Positions 44,651-55,819 of a stretch of 64,000 nt of DNA are shown in pieces; position 1 is the first letter of the stretch, and each line of letters begins with the position of its first letter. The notes under the pieces are model-generated. The model was given only the letters and a program-made list of their open reading frames with translations. It had not been told where the DNA came from and did not search any database. Source of the DNA: Alteromonas sp. ALT199 (lineage in GTDB: Bacteria; Pseudomonadota; Gammaproteobacteria; Enterobacterales; Alteromonadaceae); NCBI RefSeq assembly GCF_018619335.1, contig NZ_JAHHDX010000039.1, positions 1-64,000 on the forward strand, written 5' to 3'. A program made the translations under genes and the position numbers.

Positions 44651-46095
44651 TGGTTTTTAAAACCCCATTTGAAAGCCCGCAAATGCGCAGGGTAAAAAAT
44701 ATATTCTTTATTGGCATCGGCGGTGCCGGTATGGGCGGTATTGCGGAAGTATTACTGAACGAAGGTTATGCTATTGCTGGCTCTGACATTCAAGAAGGGC
44801 CAATGACCCAGCGCTTAACCGAATTAGGCGCTGATGTGAAAATAGGCCATCGAGCGGAAAATGTCGAAGGTATGGACGTCATTGTGGTGTCTAGCGCTAT
44901 CAATGAGCAAAACCCTGAAATTATTGTTGCTCGTGAAAAGCGTATTCCAATTATTCGCCGCGCCGAAATGTTAGCGGAGCTAATGCGCTTCCGTCACGGT
45001 ATTGCGGTGGCGGGTACGCACGGCAAAACTACCACAACCAGTTTAATCTCGACGATTTTCGCCGAAGCGCAGTATGACCCTACGTTTGTTATCGGTGGAT
45101 TGCTCAATAGTGCCGGTACGAATGCGCGTTTAGGCAAAAGTCGCTATCTTATTGCTGAAGCTGATGAAAGCGACGCGTCGTTCCTTCATTTGCAGCCTAT
45201 GGTATCGGTTGTGACCAATATTGAAGCGGATCACATGGATACCTATGGTGGAGACTTCTCGAAGGTAAAAGATACTTTTGTTGAATTTTTGTCGAATCTA
45301 CCGTTTTACGGGCAGGCCATCGTGTGTGGTGACGATGCGAATATCCAAGAGATTCGCCCTCGTATTGGGCGTAGCATTCTTACCTACGGTTTTGAATCTC
45401 ATAACGATTATCGCGCAGAAAATATTACTTTGTCATTCGGCAAAGCGAATTTTACCGTTATTCGCCCAGAGCGTGAACCCTTAGATATTACGTTAAACCT
45501 CACCGGCAATCACAATGTGCTTAATGCCCTAGCTGCTATTGCAGTGGCTTGCGATGAAGGCGTGGATGACGATGCTATTGTCCGTGCACTAGCTAGCTTT
45601 GGTGGAATAGGTCGTCGATTCGAGCAACTAGGAACGTTTCATACCAGCAAAGGCGAGGTTTGTCTGGTTGATGACTATGGCCATCACCCAACGGAAGTAA
45701 AGGCTACTATTGCTGCTGCTCGCGCAAACTGGCCAGATAGACGATTGGTTATGGTTTACCAGCCTCACCGTTTCACGCGAACACGTGACCTTTATGAAGA
45801 CTTCGTTGAAGTATTGTCGAGCGTCGATGCACTGCTGCTACTTGATGTGTACGCCGCCAGTGAGCAGCCTATTGAAGGCGCTGACAGTAAAGCACTATGT
45901 CGTTCAATTCGTCAGCGCGGTCAGATAGAGCCTGTCTATGCGGGTGATAAAGACGCCTTACCAGCTATTTTGGCGAATATTATGCAAGATGGCGACATTG
46001 TTATGACCCAGGGGGCAGGCAATATTGGCCAAATTGCTAAGCTATTAGCAAGTCATCAGCTAGAGCCTAAAATGCTTGCAAGGGAAGGGGAATAA
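44650..46095 (+). CDS. murC: UDP-MurNAc:L-alanine ligase MurC
   Basis: A 481-residue ligase for the first stem residue. The N-terminal [19 protein letters not shown] binds UDP; the P-loop is [23 protein letters not shown] and [14 protein letters not shown] are typical of MurC. Its ATG shares the last base of the murG stop. Length is normal (E. coli MurC has 491 residues). Confidence 0.98.
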   Translation: MVFKTPFESPQMRRVKNIFFIGIGGAGMGGIAEVLLNEGYAIAGSDIQEGPMTQRLTELGADVKIGHRAENVEGMDVIVVSSAINEQNPEIIVAREKRIPIIRRAEMLAELMRFRHGIAVAGTHGKTTTTSLISTIFAEAQYDPTFVIGGLLNSAGTNARLGKSRYLIAEADESDASFLHLQPMVSVVTNIEADHMDTYGGDFSKVKDTFVEFLSNLPFYGQAIVCGDDANIQEIRPRIGRSILTYGFESHNDYRAENITLSFGKANFTVIRPEREPLDITLNLTGNHNVLNALAAIAVACDEGVDDDAIVRALASFGGIGRRFEQLGTFHTSKGEVCLVDDYGHHPTEVKATIAAARANWPDRRLVMVYQPHRFTRTRDLYEDFVEVLSSVDALLLLDVYAASEQPIEGADSKALCRSIRQRGQIEPVYAGDKDALPAILANIMQDGDIVMTQGAGNIGQIAKLLASHQLEPKMLAREGE

Positions 46096-46096
46096 A

Positions 46097-47080
46097 ATGT
46101 TTGCACCTTCAGTAAGTATTCACTCACAAAAAACACATACCCCAAGTGAGTATGGCAAAGTGGCTGTGCTGCTTGGTGGTGATTCTGCCGAGCGCGAAGT
46201 ATCTCTAAATTCGGGGAACGCTGTGTTAAACGCACTTTTAAGGCAGGGCGTAGATGCCTTCGCGTTTGACCCAGCAGAGCGACCGCTCACTGATCTTCTC
46301 GACTTAAACGTCGATAGAGCGCTAATTATGCTACACGGTCGCGGCGGTGAAGATGGCTCTATGCAAGGCGCCCTTCAGTTCTTAAAAATTCCCTACACGG
46401 GAAGCCCTGTTTTAGGCTCTGCGCTGGCAATGGACAAAATTCACACCAAGCAAGTGTGGCAAAGTTTAGGTTTACCCACTGCAAAATATGAAATTGCTGA
46501 TAAAAGGCACTTTGAAGCTGGTAAGTGCAGCGCTATAATGGATAAATTGGGGAATGAAGTCATGGTAAAACCGGCCAGAGAAGGGTCGAGTATTGGCATG
46601 GCGAGAGTGACAAGCGCTAAACAGCTCGAAACTGCCATTCAGGACGCTTTTAAATACGATAATCAAGTCCTGTTAGAGCAGTATATAGATGGCCCGGAGT
46701 TCACTATTTCTGTGTTACAGGGGCAGGCGTTGCCGTCTATTCGCATGTCTACTCCACATACATTCTATGATTATGCTGCGAAATATCAGGATAATACAAC
46801 AGAATACTACTGCCCAAGCGGCTTGTCTGAAGAGCAAGAAGCACAGCTAGCAAAACTGGCATCTCGTGCTTTCGACGCTATTTCTGGCAGTGGCTGGGGC
46901 AGAATTGATGTAATGCAGGACAACCAAAGGCAATTTTATTTGCTAGAGGCAAACACAGTACCTGGCATGACAGAAAAGAGTTTGGTGCCAAAGGCCGCCA
47001 AAGTTGCAGGATTAACATTTGACGAACTGGTGCTAAGTATTCTTTCTACCAGTTTTGATGACATTGCAAACAAGGCGTAA
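46097..47080 (+). CDS. ddlB: D-alanine:D-alanine ligase DdlB
   Basis: A 327-residue ATP-grasp ligase that makes D-Ala-D-Ala for MurF. VLLGGDSAEREVSLNSG, HGRGGEDGSMQG, VKPAREGSSIGM and EANTVPGMTEKSLVP are diagnostic. A longer frame begins at TTG 46076 inside murC, but AGGGGA lies five bases before the ATG at 46097, one base after the murC stop, and that start gives the usual length. Confidence 0.97.
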   Translation: MFAPSVSIHSQKTHTPSEYGKVAVLLGGDSAEREVSLNSGNAVLNALLRQGVDAFAFDPAERPLTDLLDLNVDRALIMLHGRGGEDGSMQGALQFLKIPYTGSPVLGSALAMDKIHTKQVWQSLGLPTAKYEIADKRHFEAGKCSAIMDKLGNEVMVKPAREGSSIGMARVTSAKQLETAIQDAFKYDNQVLLEQYIDGPEFTISVLQGQALPSIRMSTPHTFYDYAAKYQDNTTEYYCPSGLSEEQEAQLAKLASRAFDAISGSGWGRIDVMQDNQRQFYLLEANTVPGMTEKSLVPKAAKVAGLTFDELVLSILSTSFDDIANKA

Positions 47081-47082
47081 GC

Positions 47083-47853
47083 GTGGCTGATACCAATGCT
47101 AATCAAAATAAGCCTGCTTTAGAAAAAGAAGGCAAAAGCAAAACAGCGGTATGGGGCGGCGTTGCTTTCTTACTGTTTGTTGTTGCAGGATTAGTTTTTG
47201 GCGGGCTTAGAGCAAACCAGTATATGCAAGATGAACAGCAAATGCCGGTACAGGTTATCGATTTTTCTGGTGATTATCAGCACATCGATATTACCAAGCT
47301 TGAGCGCTTAATACGTAAAGCGCAGCCTGGAAGCTTTTTCGCGCTTGACGTTAACGAGGTGTTTGAACTTGTGGAAGCGCAGCCTTGGGTCTATCGCGCT
47401 TCAGTAAGAAAGAAGTGGCCAAATACGTTAAAGATTTATTTGGTTGAGCAGCAGCCTGTTGCGCAATGGAATGAAGATTTGTTGTTAAACCCTTATGGCG
47501 ATACGTTTAACGACGAAGGCGTGAAGCTGGACTTACCGCGCCTGTACGGTCCGGGGGGCAGTGAAAAAACAGCCCTTGAAGGCTACAACGCGATGCACGC
47601 GCTGATTGCGACAACGGATATGATGCTAGACGAGTTGTCGTTAAGCGAACGATTTGCATGGCAAGTGCAGTTGAAAAACGGCATTAAATTGAATTTAGGG
47701 CGTCAGGAGTTTATCGATAGGCTACAACGGTTTATTGATGTTTATCCACTTTTGGCGCAACAAGAGAAGGCGGTGAAATACGTCGACCTTCGCTATGACA
47801 CGGGCGTAGCAGTCGGATGGAAAGACGACAGCGCCACAGATGAAGAGAGTTAA
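47083..47853 (+). CDS. ftsQ: Cell division protein FtsQ
   Basis: A 256-residue bitopic protein: cytoplasmic N-terminus, one helix (about 25-42, VAFLLFVVAGLVFGGL), a POTRA domain (about 50-125, VIDFSGDYQHIDITKLERL) and a beta domain with LVEQQPVAQWN. It links FtsBL to the early divisome. The start is GTG, two bases after the ddlB stop, with AAGG upstream. Confidence 0.95.
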   Translation: MADTNANQNKPALEKEGKSKTAVWGGVAFLLFVVAGLVFGGLRANQYMQDEQQMPVQVIDFSGDYQHIDITKLERLIRKAQPGSFFALDVNEVFELVEAQPWVYRASVRKKWPNTLKIYLVEQQPVAQWNEDLLLNPYGDTFNDEGVKLDLPRLYGPGGSEKTALEGYNAMHALIATTDMMLDELSLSERFAWQVQLKNGIKLNLGRQEFIDRLQRFIDVYPLLAQQEKAVKYVDLRYDTGVAVGWKDDSATDEES

Positions 47854-47860
47854 GGAAACC

Positions 47861-49090
47861 ATGTCAAAACCTGCTGAACGCAATTTGATTGTAGGGCTAG
47901 ATATCGGCACCAGCCAAGTAAAGGCTGTGGTGGGTGAATTACTAGAAGATGATCAAATCAGTATTGTTGGCGTGGGCACCCATGCATCTAAAGGCATGGA
48001 TAAGGGCGGCGTTAACGATTTAAACCTGGTCGTTAAGTCGGTACAGCGTGCTGTAAACGAGATGGAGTTAATGGCAGATTGCCGTGTGTCTTCAGTTTTC
48101 ATGTCTATCTCGGGACGACACGTTAAATGCCAAAACGAAAATGGCATGGTACCGATTAACAACCAAGAAGTAACACAAGAGGATGTAGATAACGTTATTC
48201 ATGCGGCCCGCAGTGTGCCTATTGCTGCAGAACGCCGTTTGCTTCACGTGTTACCTCAAGAGTTTACTATTGATGTACAGGAAGGCATTAAAAACCCTAT
48301 CGGTATGTCAGGCGTAAGAATGGAAGCTGATGCTCACATTATTACCTGCGCTGATGATATGGCGAAAAACATGGTGAAATGCGTAGAGCGTTGCGAACTC
48401 AATGCCGATCAATTGATTTTCTCAGCATTGGCATCAAGTTACGCAGTGTTAACAGACGATGAGCGTGAGCTGGGTGTTTGTGTAGTGGATATCGGTGGCG
48501 GCACTATGGATATGGTTATCTATACTGACGGCGCTATACGTCACACCGCAGTTATACCGGTCGCAGGTAATCAAATTACCAGCGACATTGCAAAAATATT
48601 TAGAACACCAATCAGCAATGCTGAAGAAATAAAGGTGAATTACGCCTGTGCATTGAAAGATATGGTGAGTATGGAAGACAGTATTGAAGTGCCTAGTGTC
48701 GGTGGACGCCCGGCTAGAGTCATGTCTCGCCATACGTTAGCAGAGGTTATTGAGCCTCGCTATCAAGAACTTTTTGAGCTGGTGCATGATGAAATTCGCG
48801 CCAGCGGTCTGGAAGAACAAATTGCAGCAGGCCTTGTACTTACTGGTGGTACCGCTAAGATGGAAGGTGCTGTTGAATTTGCTGAAGAACTTTTCCAGAT
48901 GCCCGTGCGCGTGGGCAAACCCATTAACGTAAAAGGGTTATCTGAATACGTTGATGACGCTGGTTTTGCGACAGTCGTAGGACTGCTGCAATATGGCAAA
49001 GTACAATCTGATAATAAGAAGTCCAGTACGCAGAAAACCGGTGAAAGCTTATTTCATCGAGTGCAAAGCTGGTTTAAAGGTGAATTTTAA
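47861..49090 (+). CDS. ftsA: Cell division protein FtsA
   Basis: A 409-residue actin-like protein that tethers FtsZ to the membrane. It has the phosphate loops GLDIGTSQVKAVVGE and VVDIGGGTMDM, the adenosine motif LTGGTAKMEG and the C-terminal amphipathic membrane helix SLFHRVQSWFKGEF. The frame opens at 47840 inside ftsQ, but AAGGA lies before the ATG at 47861, seven bases past the ftsQ stop, which I prefer. Confidence 0.97.
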   Translation: MSKPAERNLIVGLDIGTSQVKAVVGELLEDDQISIVGVGTHASKGMDKGGVNDLNLVVKSVQRAVNEMELMADCRVSSVFMSISGRHVKCQNENGMVPINNQEVTQEDVDNVIHAARSVPIAAERRLLHVLPQEFTIDVQEGIKNPIGMSGVRMEADAHIITCADDMAKNMVKCVERCELNADQLIFSALASSYAVLTDDERELGVCVVDIGGGTMDMVIYTDGAIRHTAVIPVAGNQITSDIAKIFRTPISNAEEIKVNYACALKDMVSMEDSIEVPSVGGRPARVMSRHTLAEVIEPRYQELFELVHDEIRASGLEEQIAAGLVLTGGTAKMEGAVEFAEELFQMPVRVGKPINVKGLSEYVDDAGFATVVGLLQYGKVQSDNKKSSTQKTGESLFHRVQSWFKGEF

Positions 49091-49197
49091 TTTTTTTGGG
49101 GGCGCTATAGCTACGGCATTGAGGCTAGCAGGAAGCAATTAGCCTAAGGGAATGACCTGGCGTAGTGTTTAAAAAGACGTACAACCGGAGAGTAAGT

Positions 49198-50364
49198 ATG
49201 TTCGAATTAATGGATAGTCACGGCGAAGAAGCCGTAATAAAAGTCATCGGTGTCGGTGGTGGCGGTGGTAATGCCGTTGAGCACATGGTGTCTCACAGCA
49301 TCGAAGGCGTAGAGTTTATTGCAGTTAACACAGACGCACAGGTGCTTCGTAGCTCAAATGCTGACGTTACGCTTCAAATTGGTTCAAGCGTAACCAAAGG
49401 ATTAGGTGCAGGTGCCGATCCAAATATTGGTCGCGAAGCTGCGCAAGAAGACAGAGAAACCATTCGTCAGGCGTTAGATGGTGCCGATATGGTTTTCATC
49501 ACTGCCGGTATGGGCGGTGGTACAGGAACGGGAGCTGCGCCAGAAGTCGCTAAGATTGCCCGTGAAATGGGTATTTTAACGGTAGCCGTGGTTACTAAGC
49601 CGTTCCCATTTGAAGGTAAAAAACGTACCTCTTTCGCAGAGCAAGGCACGGTAGAGCTTGCTAACAACGTTGACTCGTTAATTACCATTCCTAATGAAAA
49701 GTTACTAAAAGTCATGGGGCCAGGTACGCCATTGCTGCAAGCGTTTAGCGCAGCAAATGATGTACTACGCGGTGCGGTTCAAGGCATTGCCGAGTTAATT
49801 ACCCGCCCTGGTTTGATCAACGTCGACTTTGCAGACGTACGTACTGTTATGTCTGAGATGGGTAAAGCCATGATGGGTAGCGGTGCAGCAAGTGGTCCAG
49901 ACCGTGCTGAAGAAGCAGCAGAAGCAGCAATTGCCAGCCCATTGCTTGAAGATATCGACCTGTCAGGTGCGCGCGGAATTCTTGTTAATATCACGGCAGG
50001 ACCAGATTTCGCTATTGACGAGTTTGAAACTGTAGGTAATGCGGTTAAAGCATTCGCATCTGAAAACGCGACAGTTGTTGTAGGTACCGTTATCGATATG
50101 GAAATGACAGATGAACTTCGCGTAACGGTTGTTGCAACCGGTATTGGCGCAGAGCGCAAGCCTGACATTTCATTGGTAAGCTCTGAAGGTTCTCGCCTTA
50201 CAACGCCAGCAAAAGAATACGGTAGTGCACAAACAAGTGAGCCGCGTTCAGCTGTAGGTGGTACAGAGGGTAACCAAGCGCTTAAAGCCGATGATAGTGC
50301 ACAGCCAGACAACGATTTGGAGTATTTGGATATTCCTGCGTTTCTTCGCAAACAGGCAGACTAA
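49198..50364 (+). CDS. ftsZ: Cell division GTPase FtsZ
   Basis: A 388-residue tubulin homologue that forms the Z ring. GVGGGGGNAV, the signature GGGTGTGAAP and the T7-loop wording NVDFADVRTVMSEMG are clear; a variable linker leads to the conserved C-terminal peptide YLDIPAFLRKQAD, which binds FtsA and ZapD, also encoded here. The frame opens at GTG 49165, but the E. coli-like MFELMD start at 49198 has GGAGAG seven bases upstream and is used. The gap of about 107 bases after ftsA may hold an extra promoter. Confidence 0.98.
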   Translation: MFELMDSHGEEAVIKVIGVGGGGGNAVEHMVSHSIEGVEFIAVNTDAQVLRSSNADVTLQIGSSVTKGLGAGADPNIGREAAQEDRETIRQALDGADMVFITAGMGGGTGTGAAPEVAKIAREMGILTVAVVTKPFPFEGKKRTSFAEQGTVELANNVDSLITIPNEKLLKVMGPGTPLLQAFSAANDVLRGAVQGIAELITRPGLINVDFADVRTVMSEMGKAMMGSGAASGPDRAEEAAEAAIASPLLEDIDLSGARGILVNITAGPDFAIDEFETVGNAVKAFASENATVVVGTVIDMEMTDELRVTVVATGIGAERKPDISLVSSEGSRLTTPAKEYGSAQTSEPRSAVGGTEGNQALKADDSAQPDNDLEYLDIPAFLRKQAD

Positions 50365-50510
50365 TTTAGCTGCCTGAAAAGGAAGGGAATTATTTTACGT
50401 TTGTGTTGTCTCACTTGTTAAGGTGTATTTACACGACGTGATAAATTCGCGTGAAAGGGTCAAAAAAATTCGCAATCTGACTGAGTGAAATCCGTCAGAA
50501 CGGGTGCTTT

Positions 50511-50539
50511 TTGACATGTGAGTAATAACTCACTATAAT
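50511..50539 (+). promoter_or_regulatory. Consensus sigma-70 promoter of lpxC
   Basis: TTGACA (50511-50516), a 17-base spacer and TATAAT (50534-50539) match the sigma-70 consensus at all twelve positions. The predicted leader is about 30 bases. lpxC can thus be transcribed apart from ftsZ. Confidence 0.88.
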
Positions 50540-50576
50540 TCGCGCCCGCTTTTTTAATAGGTAAAAGCTTAAGCAC

Positions 50577-51488
50577 ATGATTAGACAACGTACAATCAAG
50601 CAATCGGTTCAAGAAACCGGAATTGGGCTTCATAAAGGGGAAAAGGTCACAATGACTCTCCGACCTGCGCCAGCAAACACGGGTATCGTGTTTAGGCGTG
50701 TTGACCTTGAACCACATGTTGACATACCTTCGCGTGCGAACGCGGTAGGTAACACCATGCTGTGTACGTGTCTTAATAACGAAGATGGTGTGACTATCCA
50801 AACGGTAGAACATTTAGCCTCTGCGTTAGCAGGCTTAGGTATCGACAATATTATTGTTGAAGTAGACAGTAACGAGCTACCAATTATGGACGGAAGTGCT
50901 AGCCCGTTTGTATTTTTGCTTCAATCTGCCGGTATTGAAGAACTGAATGCGCCTAAGCAATTTATCCGTATTAAAAAGCCTGTTCGCGTAGAAGAGGGCG
51001 ATAAGTGGGCCGAATTAGTGCCCTATGACGGTTTCCGCGTTGACTTCCAAATTGACTTTGATCACCCGGTGATTAGCCAAACTCGTCAGCATATGACTAT
51101 GGACTTTGATTCATGCTCGTATGTTAATGAAGTGAGCCGTGCTCGTACCTTCGGCTTCATGCGCGATTTGGAGTACATGAATGCCAATAACCTAGCATTA
51201 GGTGGCAGCATGGAAAACGCGGTAGCGTTAGATGAATTTCGCGTATTGAACCCAGAAGGATTACGTTACGATGACGAATTCTTGAAGCATAAAATATTGG
51301 ATGCTATCGGTGATTTGTATCTTGGCGGCCATAGCTTAATTGGTGAATTGCGCGCATATAAAACGGGCCATGGCTTGAACAACAAGTTATTAAACGCTGT
51401 ACTGGCACAGAAAGAGTGTTGGGAGTTTGTGACGTACGACTCGCAGGAAACTGCACCAATTCGTTATGCTCAACCCGCGCTAGCGTAG
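50577..51488 (+). CDS. lpxC: UDP-3-O-acyl-GlcNAc deacetylase LpxC
   Basis: A 303-residue zinc amidase, the committed step of lipid A synthesis. The zinc ligands His79 (TVEHLAS), His238 and Asp242 (HKILDAIGD) and the catalytic His265 ([10 protein letters not shown]) are at the same positions as in E. coli. The ribosome binding site is weak (AGG about 15 bases upstream), so translation may be limited despite the consensus promoter. A terminator follows. Confidence 0.98.
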   Translation: MIRQRTIKQSVQETGIGLHKGEKVTMTLRPAPANTGIVFRRVDLEPHVDIPSRANAVGNTMLCTCLNNEDGVTIQTVEHLASALAGLGIDNIIVEVDSNELPIMDGSASPFVFLLQSAGIEELNAPKQFIRIKKPVRVEEGDKWAELVPYDGFRVDFQIDFDHPVISQTRQHMTMDFDSCSYVNEVSRARTFGFMRDLEYMNANNLALGGSMENAVALDEFRVLNPEGLRYDDEFLKHKILDAIGDLYLGGHSLIGELRAYKTGHGLNNKLLNAVLAQKECWEFVTYDSQETAPIRYAQPALA

Positions 51489-51496
51489 AAATTTAG

Positions 51497-51524
51497 AAAA
51501 GCCGCCTAACGGGCGGCTTTTTTT
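51497..51524 (+). terminator. Terminator after lpxC
   Basis: The stem GCCGCC / GGCGGC with a 5-base loop lies between A4 and T7, ten bases after the stop codon. Confidence 0.92.
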
Positions 51525-51672
51525 CATATGGCAATTACTGTAATAAATGATACAGTAGCCGAATAATTAATATAAATTTCACCCTTGTGACACAAAAATC
51601 ATCAGTTGAAGGTACTCGCCTTTGGCTAAAAACACATTTGCAAAGGCGTGAAACAGAAATTTTCTTCGTGGT

Positions 51673-52551
51673 ATGAGACTAACAATTACATTAGCAGGTA
51701 AAAATAAACGTTACAGGCACAGTATTAGTGTCCGTACGCTTGTGAGCGCAACCGTGCTCTCATCTATTTTTATGCTGGTCTCGAGTCGCTCAACGGAATC
51801 GATGTCTGAAGATATTTCTCGTGTGCGCTTAGCGCAAACTGAAGTTAGTGAAAATAAAAAAGACGTTGAAGCACTTAAGCAACAAACCACAGTTAAACTA
51901 AAAGCTTTGCTTTCTTACGTAGCAGAATTATCGGCTCAGGCCACGCTACTTGATGAGAAGGGCAAGCAAATCGCAACAGAATTAGGTATGTCAGCGGCTG
52001 ACCTGGACGCTTTCGTACCGGTATCGATACCGGATAACCTCCATAACGACCCCATCCTTCATGAAATAGCCAAACTAGAGCAATCGCTTGATTTAAAGTC
52101 TCAACAGTTGTCTATGCTTGAAAGTTTGGTGCGGGGTCACCATATCAACGAACAGAGCCAATTATCTGGTCGTCCGATAGAGTCAGGGTGGTTGTCTTCT
52201 TATTATGGTATGCGGGCCGACCCGTTTACTGGCGAACCTACTATGCATAAAGGTTTAGACTTCGCGGGTAAAGCAGGTGAGCACGTTGTGGCAACGGCCG
52301 CGGGCATTGTGACCTGGGCGGGTGAACGCAGCGGCTACGGCCAACTAGTAGAAATTGATCACGGTGATGGTTTTGTTACCCGATACGGACACAACAATAC
52401 CCTTACTGTTTCAATAGGCGATGTGGTAACCAAAGGGGAACCTATCGCAAAAATGGGCAATACGGGGCGCTCTACGGGCGTTCATGTTCACTACGAAGTA
52501 ATAAGAAACGGAAAACAAGTCGATCCTCTGCCTTTCGTTTACAAAAAGTAG
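51673..52551 (+). CDS. M23 (LytM) family metallopeptidase
   Basis: A 292-residue membrane-anchored or exported protein: one hydrophobic segment (about 20-37), a coiled coil (about 45-155) and a C-terminal LytM domain. The zinc motif residues His192 and Asp196 (MHKGLDF) and His271/His273 (HVHYEV) are intact, so it should cleave peptidoglycan crosslinks rather than act only as an EnvC-like activator. It occupies the secM position between lpxC and secA; no secM-like arrest peptide is seen. The coiled coil suggests a divisome partner, which is inference. Confidence 0.88.
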   Translation: MRLTITLAGKNKRYRHSISVRTLVSATVLSSIFMLVSSRSTESMSEDISRVRLAQTEVSENKKDVEALKQQTTVKLKALLSYVAELSAQATLLDEKGKQIATELGMSAADLDAFVPVSIPDNLHNDPILHEIAKLEQSLDLKSQQLSMLESLVRGHHINEQSQLSGRPIESGWLSSYYGMRADPFTGEPTMHKGLDFAGKAGEHVVATAAGIVTWAGERSGYGQLVEIDHGDGFVTRYGHNNTLTVSIGDVVTKGEPIAKMGNTGRSTGVHVHYEVIRNGKQVDPLPFVYKK

Positions 52552-52729
52552 ACTAGGTAGCAGCCAGGTAATTCACGTTAACAAGGCCTTTTTAGCAAAG
52601 GTAGTGTGTAACGATGAAGCATAATTTTAGAACATCGCCAAATACAACAGGGTACTGTTGTGTTTTATACGTTTAATGTAGCTGTGCACGCTGTACGGCG
52701 CCTCGACAAGTATTGGAATAAAAAAGCTA

Positions 52730-55438
52730 ATGTTTTCAAGCATCCTTCGAAAAGTATTCGGTAGTAGAAACGACCGACTATTAAAAAAATTACGCAAAAA
52801 CGTAGATGCCATTAATGCACTGGAAGCAGAATATGAAAAGCTTTCCGATGAGGCGCTAAAGGCTAAAACTGACGAATTTAAAGCTCGTATCGAGAAGGGT
52901 GAAAGCCTAGATAGTCTTCTAGTCGAAGCTTTTGCAACGGTGCGTGAAGCCAGTAAACGTGTTTATGGCATGCGCCACTTCGACGTGCAAATGCTAGGTG
53001 GTCAAGTACTGCACGAAGGTAAAATCTCAGAAATGCGTACAGGTGAAGGTAAAACCCTTACGGCTACTTTGCCAACTTACCTTAACGCACTATCGGGCAA
53101 AGGTGTTCACGTTGTTACCGTAAATGACTACCTAGCACGTCGTGATGCTGAGTGGAGTAATCAATTATTCATGTTTTTAGGTATGCGTGTAGGTTGCAAC
53201 GTACCGGGCATGTCACCCGAGCAAAAGCGCGACGCTTACCAAGCAGATGTTACCTACGGTACCAACAACGAGTTTGGTTTTGACTACCTGCGTGACAATA
53301 TGGCGTTTAGCCCTCAAGACCGCGTTCAGCGCCCGCTTAATTATGCTGTAGTGGATGAAGTTGACTCAATTCTTATCGACGAAGCCCGTACGCCCCTAAT
53401 CATCTCTGGTCAGGCTGAAGATAGCTCAGAGCTTTACCGTCGTATTAACGTCATTATTCCTAAACTTGTTCAGCAAGAAAAAGAAGATGAAGAAGGTCAG
53501 GAAGGTGACGGCGATTACACTATTGACCTAAAAGCAAAGCAGATCCATCTAACCGAGCGTGGTCAAATTCATGTAGAAGAAATTCTTCATGAAGAAGGTA
53601 TGCTTCCAGAAGGCGAGTCACTGTTTGCTGCAGGCAACATCTCACTACTTCATCACATCAATGCTGCACTTCGTGCGCATAAGCTATTTGCCAAAGATGT
53701 TGACTACATCGTTAAAGAAGATCAGATCGTAATCGTTGATGAGCATACGGGCCGCACAATGGAAGGTCGACGTTGGTCTGAAGGTTTACACCAAGCCGTA
53801 GAAGCGAAAGAAGGGGTTCGTATTCAAAACGAAAACCAGACCCTAGCGTCAATTACGTTCCAGAATTACTTCCGCTTGTACAACAAGCTTGCGGGTATGA
53901 CAGGTACTGCCGACACAGAAGCTTTCGAATTTAATCATATTTACGGCTTAGAAACGGTAGTAATTCCAACAAACCGCCCTATGCAGCGTAAAGACAATGC
54001 AGACCTAATTTACCTAACTGCAGAAGAGAAATACGAAGCCATTGTTGAAGACATTAAAGAGTGTGTTAAACGAGGACAGCCCACGCTTGTAGGTACGGTT
54101 TCTATTGAGAACTCAGAGCTCATTTCTCGTATTCTTAAAAAATCGAAAATCCCTCATAAGGTACTAAACGCTAAGTTCCACGAACATGAAGCCGATATTG
54201 TTGCGCAGGCTGGTAAGCCTGGTGCTGTAACCATTGCGACTAACATGGCTGGCCGTGGTACCGATATCGTATTAGGTGGTAACTGGCAGGCTGAGCTAGA
54301 GAAAATTGAAAATCCGACTGAAGCGCAAATTGAAAAAGTAAAAGCGGCATGGAAAGAAAGTCATGACGCAGTTCTAGCGTCAGGCGGTCTTCACATTATT
54401 GGTACAGAGCGTCACGAATCTCGTCGTATTGATAACCAACTTCGTGGTCGATCAGGCCGTCAGGGAGACCCGGGTTCAAGCCGTTTCTACCTTTCATTAG
54501 ACGACGCCCTAATGCGTATATTTGCCTCTGAAAAGATGGGCAATATGATGAAGCGTTTAGGTATGGAGCGTGGTGAAGCGATTGAGCACCCTTGGGTAAC
54601 ACGGGCTATTGAAAATGCGCAACGCAAAGTAGAAGGCCGTAACTTCGATATTCGTAAACAATTACTTGAATACGATGATGTAGCTAACGATCAGCGTAAA
54701 GTCATTTACGAACAACGTAATGAGCTTCTTGATGAAGGCGATATCAGCGAAACTATCGCTGCTATCCGTGAAGATGTTATCTCAGGTGTAGTAGACGAAT
54801 ACATTCCACCTCAATCTCTGGAAGAAATGTGGGACGTGAGCGGCCTAGAAGAGCGCATGCGTGCTGACTTTGCGGTAGATCTGCCTATTAAGACATGGCT
54901 TGAAAATGATGACAAACTGTATGAAGAGAAGCTGCGTGAGCGTATTTTAGGCGAAGTGGTAAGTGCCTATAAGCAAAAAGAAGAGGTTGTGGGTGAACAG
55001 GTGCTACGCCAGTTCGAGAAAGCGGTAATGCTGCAAAACTTAGACAGCCACTGGAAAGAGCATTTGGCGGCAATGGACCACCTACGTCAAGGTATTCACC
55101 TTCGTGGCTATGCACAGAAAAATCCTAAGCAAGAGTATAAGCGTGAATCGTTTGAATTGTTCTCGCAAATGCTAGAAGCACTTAAGGTTGAGGTTATAAC
55201 CATTCTTGCCCGCGTTAAGGTACAAGCCGAAGAAGACGTGCAAAAAGTAGAAGAGCAACGTCGTCAGGCTGACGATGTTCCTAAAAACTTCGAACACGAA
55301 GAAGCAAACGCTGCGCCTGAAGAGGCAAGTGACAAAGTACGTACGCAAGTTCGTGAAGGCGCTAAAGTAGGTCGTAACGACCCTTGCCCTTGTGGTTCTG
55401 GTAAGAAATACAAGCAGTGTCACGGTAAGCTTAAGTAA
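52730..55438 (+). CDS. secA: Preprotein translocase ATPase SecA
   Basis: A 902-residue motor that drives proteins through SecYEG. The Walker A motif is MRTGEGKT, with [34 protein letters not shown] and the C-terminal SEC-C zinc motif [15 protein letters not shown]; the last binds SecB and zinc. Length equals that of E. coli SecA (901). Its stop shares a base with the mutT start. Confidence 0.98.
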   Translation: MFSSILRKVFGSRNDRLLKKLRKNVDAINALEAEYEKLSDEALKAKTDEFKARIEKGESLDSLLVEAFATVREASKRVYGMRHFDVQMLGGQVLHEGKISEMRTGEGKTLTATLPTYLNALSGKGVHVVTVNDYLARRDAEWSNQLFMFLGMRVGCNVPGMSPEQKRDAYQADVTYGTNNEFGFDYLRDNMAFSPQDRVQRPLNYAVVDEVDSILIDEARTPLIISGQAEDSSELYRRINVIIPKLVQQEKEDEEGQEGDGDYTIDLKAKQIHLTERGQIHVEEILHEEGMLPEGESLFAAGNISLLHHINAALRAHKLFAKDVDYIVKEDQIVIVDEHTGRTMEGRRWSEGLHQAVEAKEGVRIQNENQTLASITFQNYFRLYNKLAGMTGTADTEAFEFNHIYGLETVVIPTNRPMQRKDNADLIYLTAEEKYEAIVEDIKECVKRGQPTLVGTVSIENSELISRILKKSKIPHKVLNAKFHEHEADIVAQAGKPGAVTIATNMAGRGTDIVLGGNWQAELEKIENPTEAQIEKVKAAWKESHDAVLASGGLHIIGTERHESRRIDNQLRGRSGRQGDPGSSRFYLSLDDALMRIFASEKMGNMMKRLGMERGEAIEHPWVTRAIENAQRKVEGRNFDIRKQLLEYDDVANDQRKVIYEQRNELLDEGDISETIAAIREDVISGVVDEYIPPQSLEEMWDVSGLEERMRADFAVDLPIKTWLENDDKLYEEKLRERILGEVVSAYKQKEEVVGEQVLRQFEKAVMLQNLDSHWKEHLAAMDHLRQGIHLRGYAQKNPKQEYKRESFELFSQMLEALKVEVITILARVKVQAEEDVQKVEEQRRQADDVPKNFEHEEANAAPEEASDKVRTQVREGAKVGRNDPCPCGSGKKYKQCHGKLK

Positions 55439-55818
55439 TGAAAGTAGTACATGTTGCTGTGGGCGTAATCGCCCGCGGCGATGAAATATTCATTACCCTT
55501 CGCCCAGACAATGTTCATCAAGGCGGTAAGTGGGAATTTCCTGGCGGTAAAGTGGAAGAAGGTGAAAGCGTGCTTCAGGCATTAAAGCGTGAGCTTGCTG
55601 AAGAAGTAGGGATTAGCGTGAACCGCAGCGAACCTGTTATTGTTATCACCCATGATTATGGCGATAAGCAAGTTAAGCTAGACGTCCATCGCGTTTATGA
55701 CTTTACCGGTGAGCCTCATGGTAAAGAGGGGCAGCAGTCTCGATGGGTTAATGTAAAGGCACTTAACGCCGAAGACTTTCCAGAAGCGAATGTTCCCATT
55801 ATAAAAGCATTGCAGTAA
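55438..55818 (+). CDS. mutT: 8-oxo-dGTP diphosphatase MutT
   Basis: A 126-residue Nudix hydrolase that removes oxidised dGTP. The full Nudix box GGKVEEGESVLQALKRELAE followed by EVGI fits Gx5Ex7REUxEExGU. EFPGGK and the HRVYDFTGEPHGKEGQ region match E. coli MutT. It is coupled to secA by a one-base overlap, as expected from the conserved secA-mutT order, and is followed by a terminator. Confidence 0.97.
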   Translation: MKVVHVAVGVIARGDEIFITLRPDNVHQGGKWEFPGGKVEEGESVLQALKRELAEEVGISVNRSEPVIVITHDYGDKQVKLDVHRVYDFTGEPHGKEGQQSRWVNVKALNAEDFPEANVPIIKALQ

Positions 55819-55819
55819 C

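Noticed and set aside
49779-50351. 190-codon open frame antisense to ftsZ
   Set aside because: It is low-complexity Ser/Pro/Ala-rich, has no ribosome binding site and mirrors the codon bias of ftsZ.
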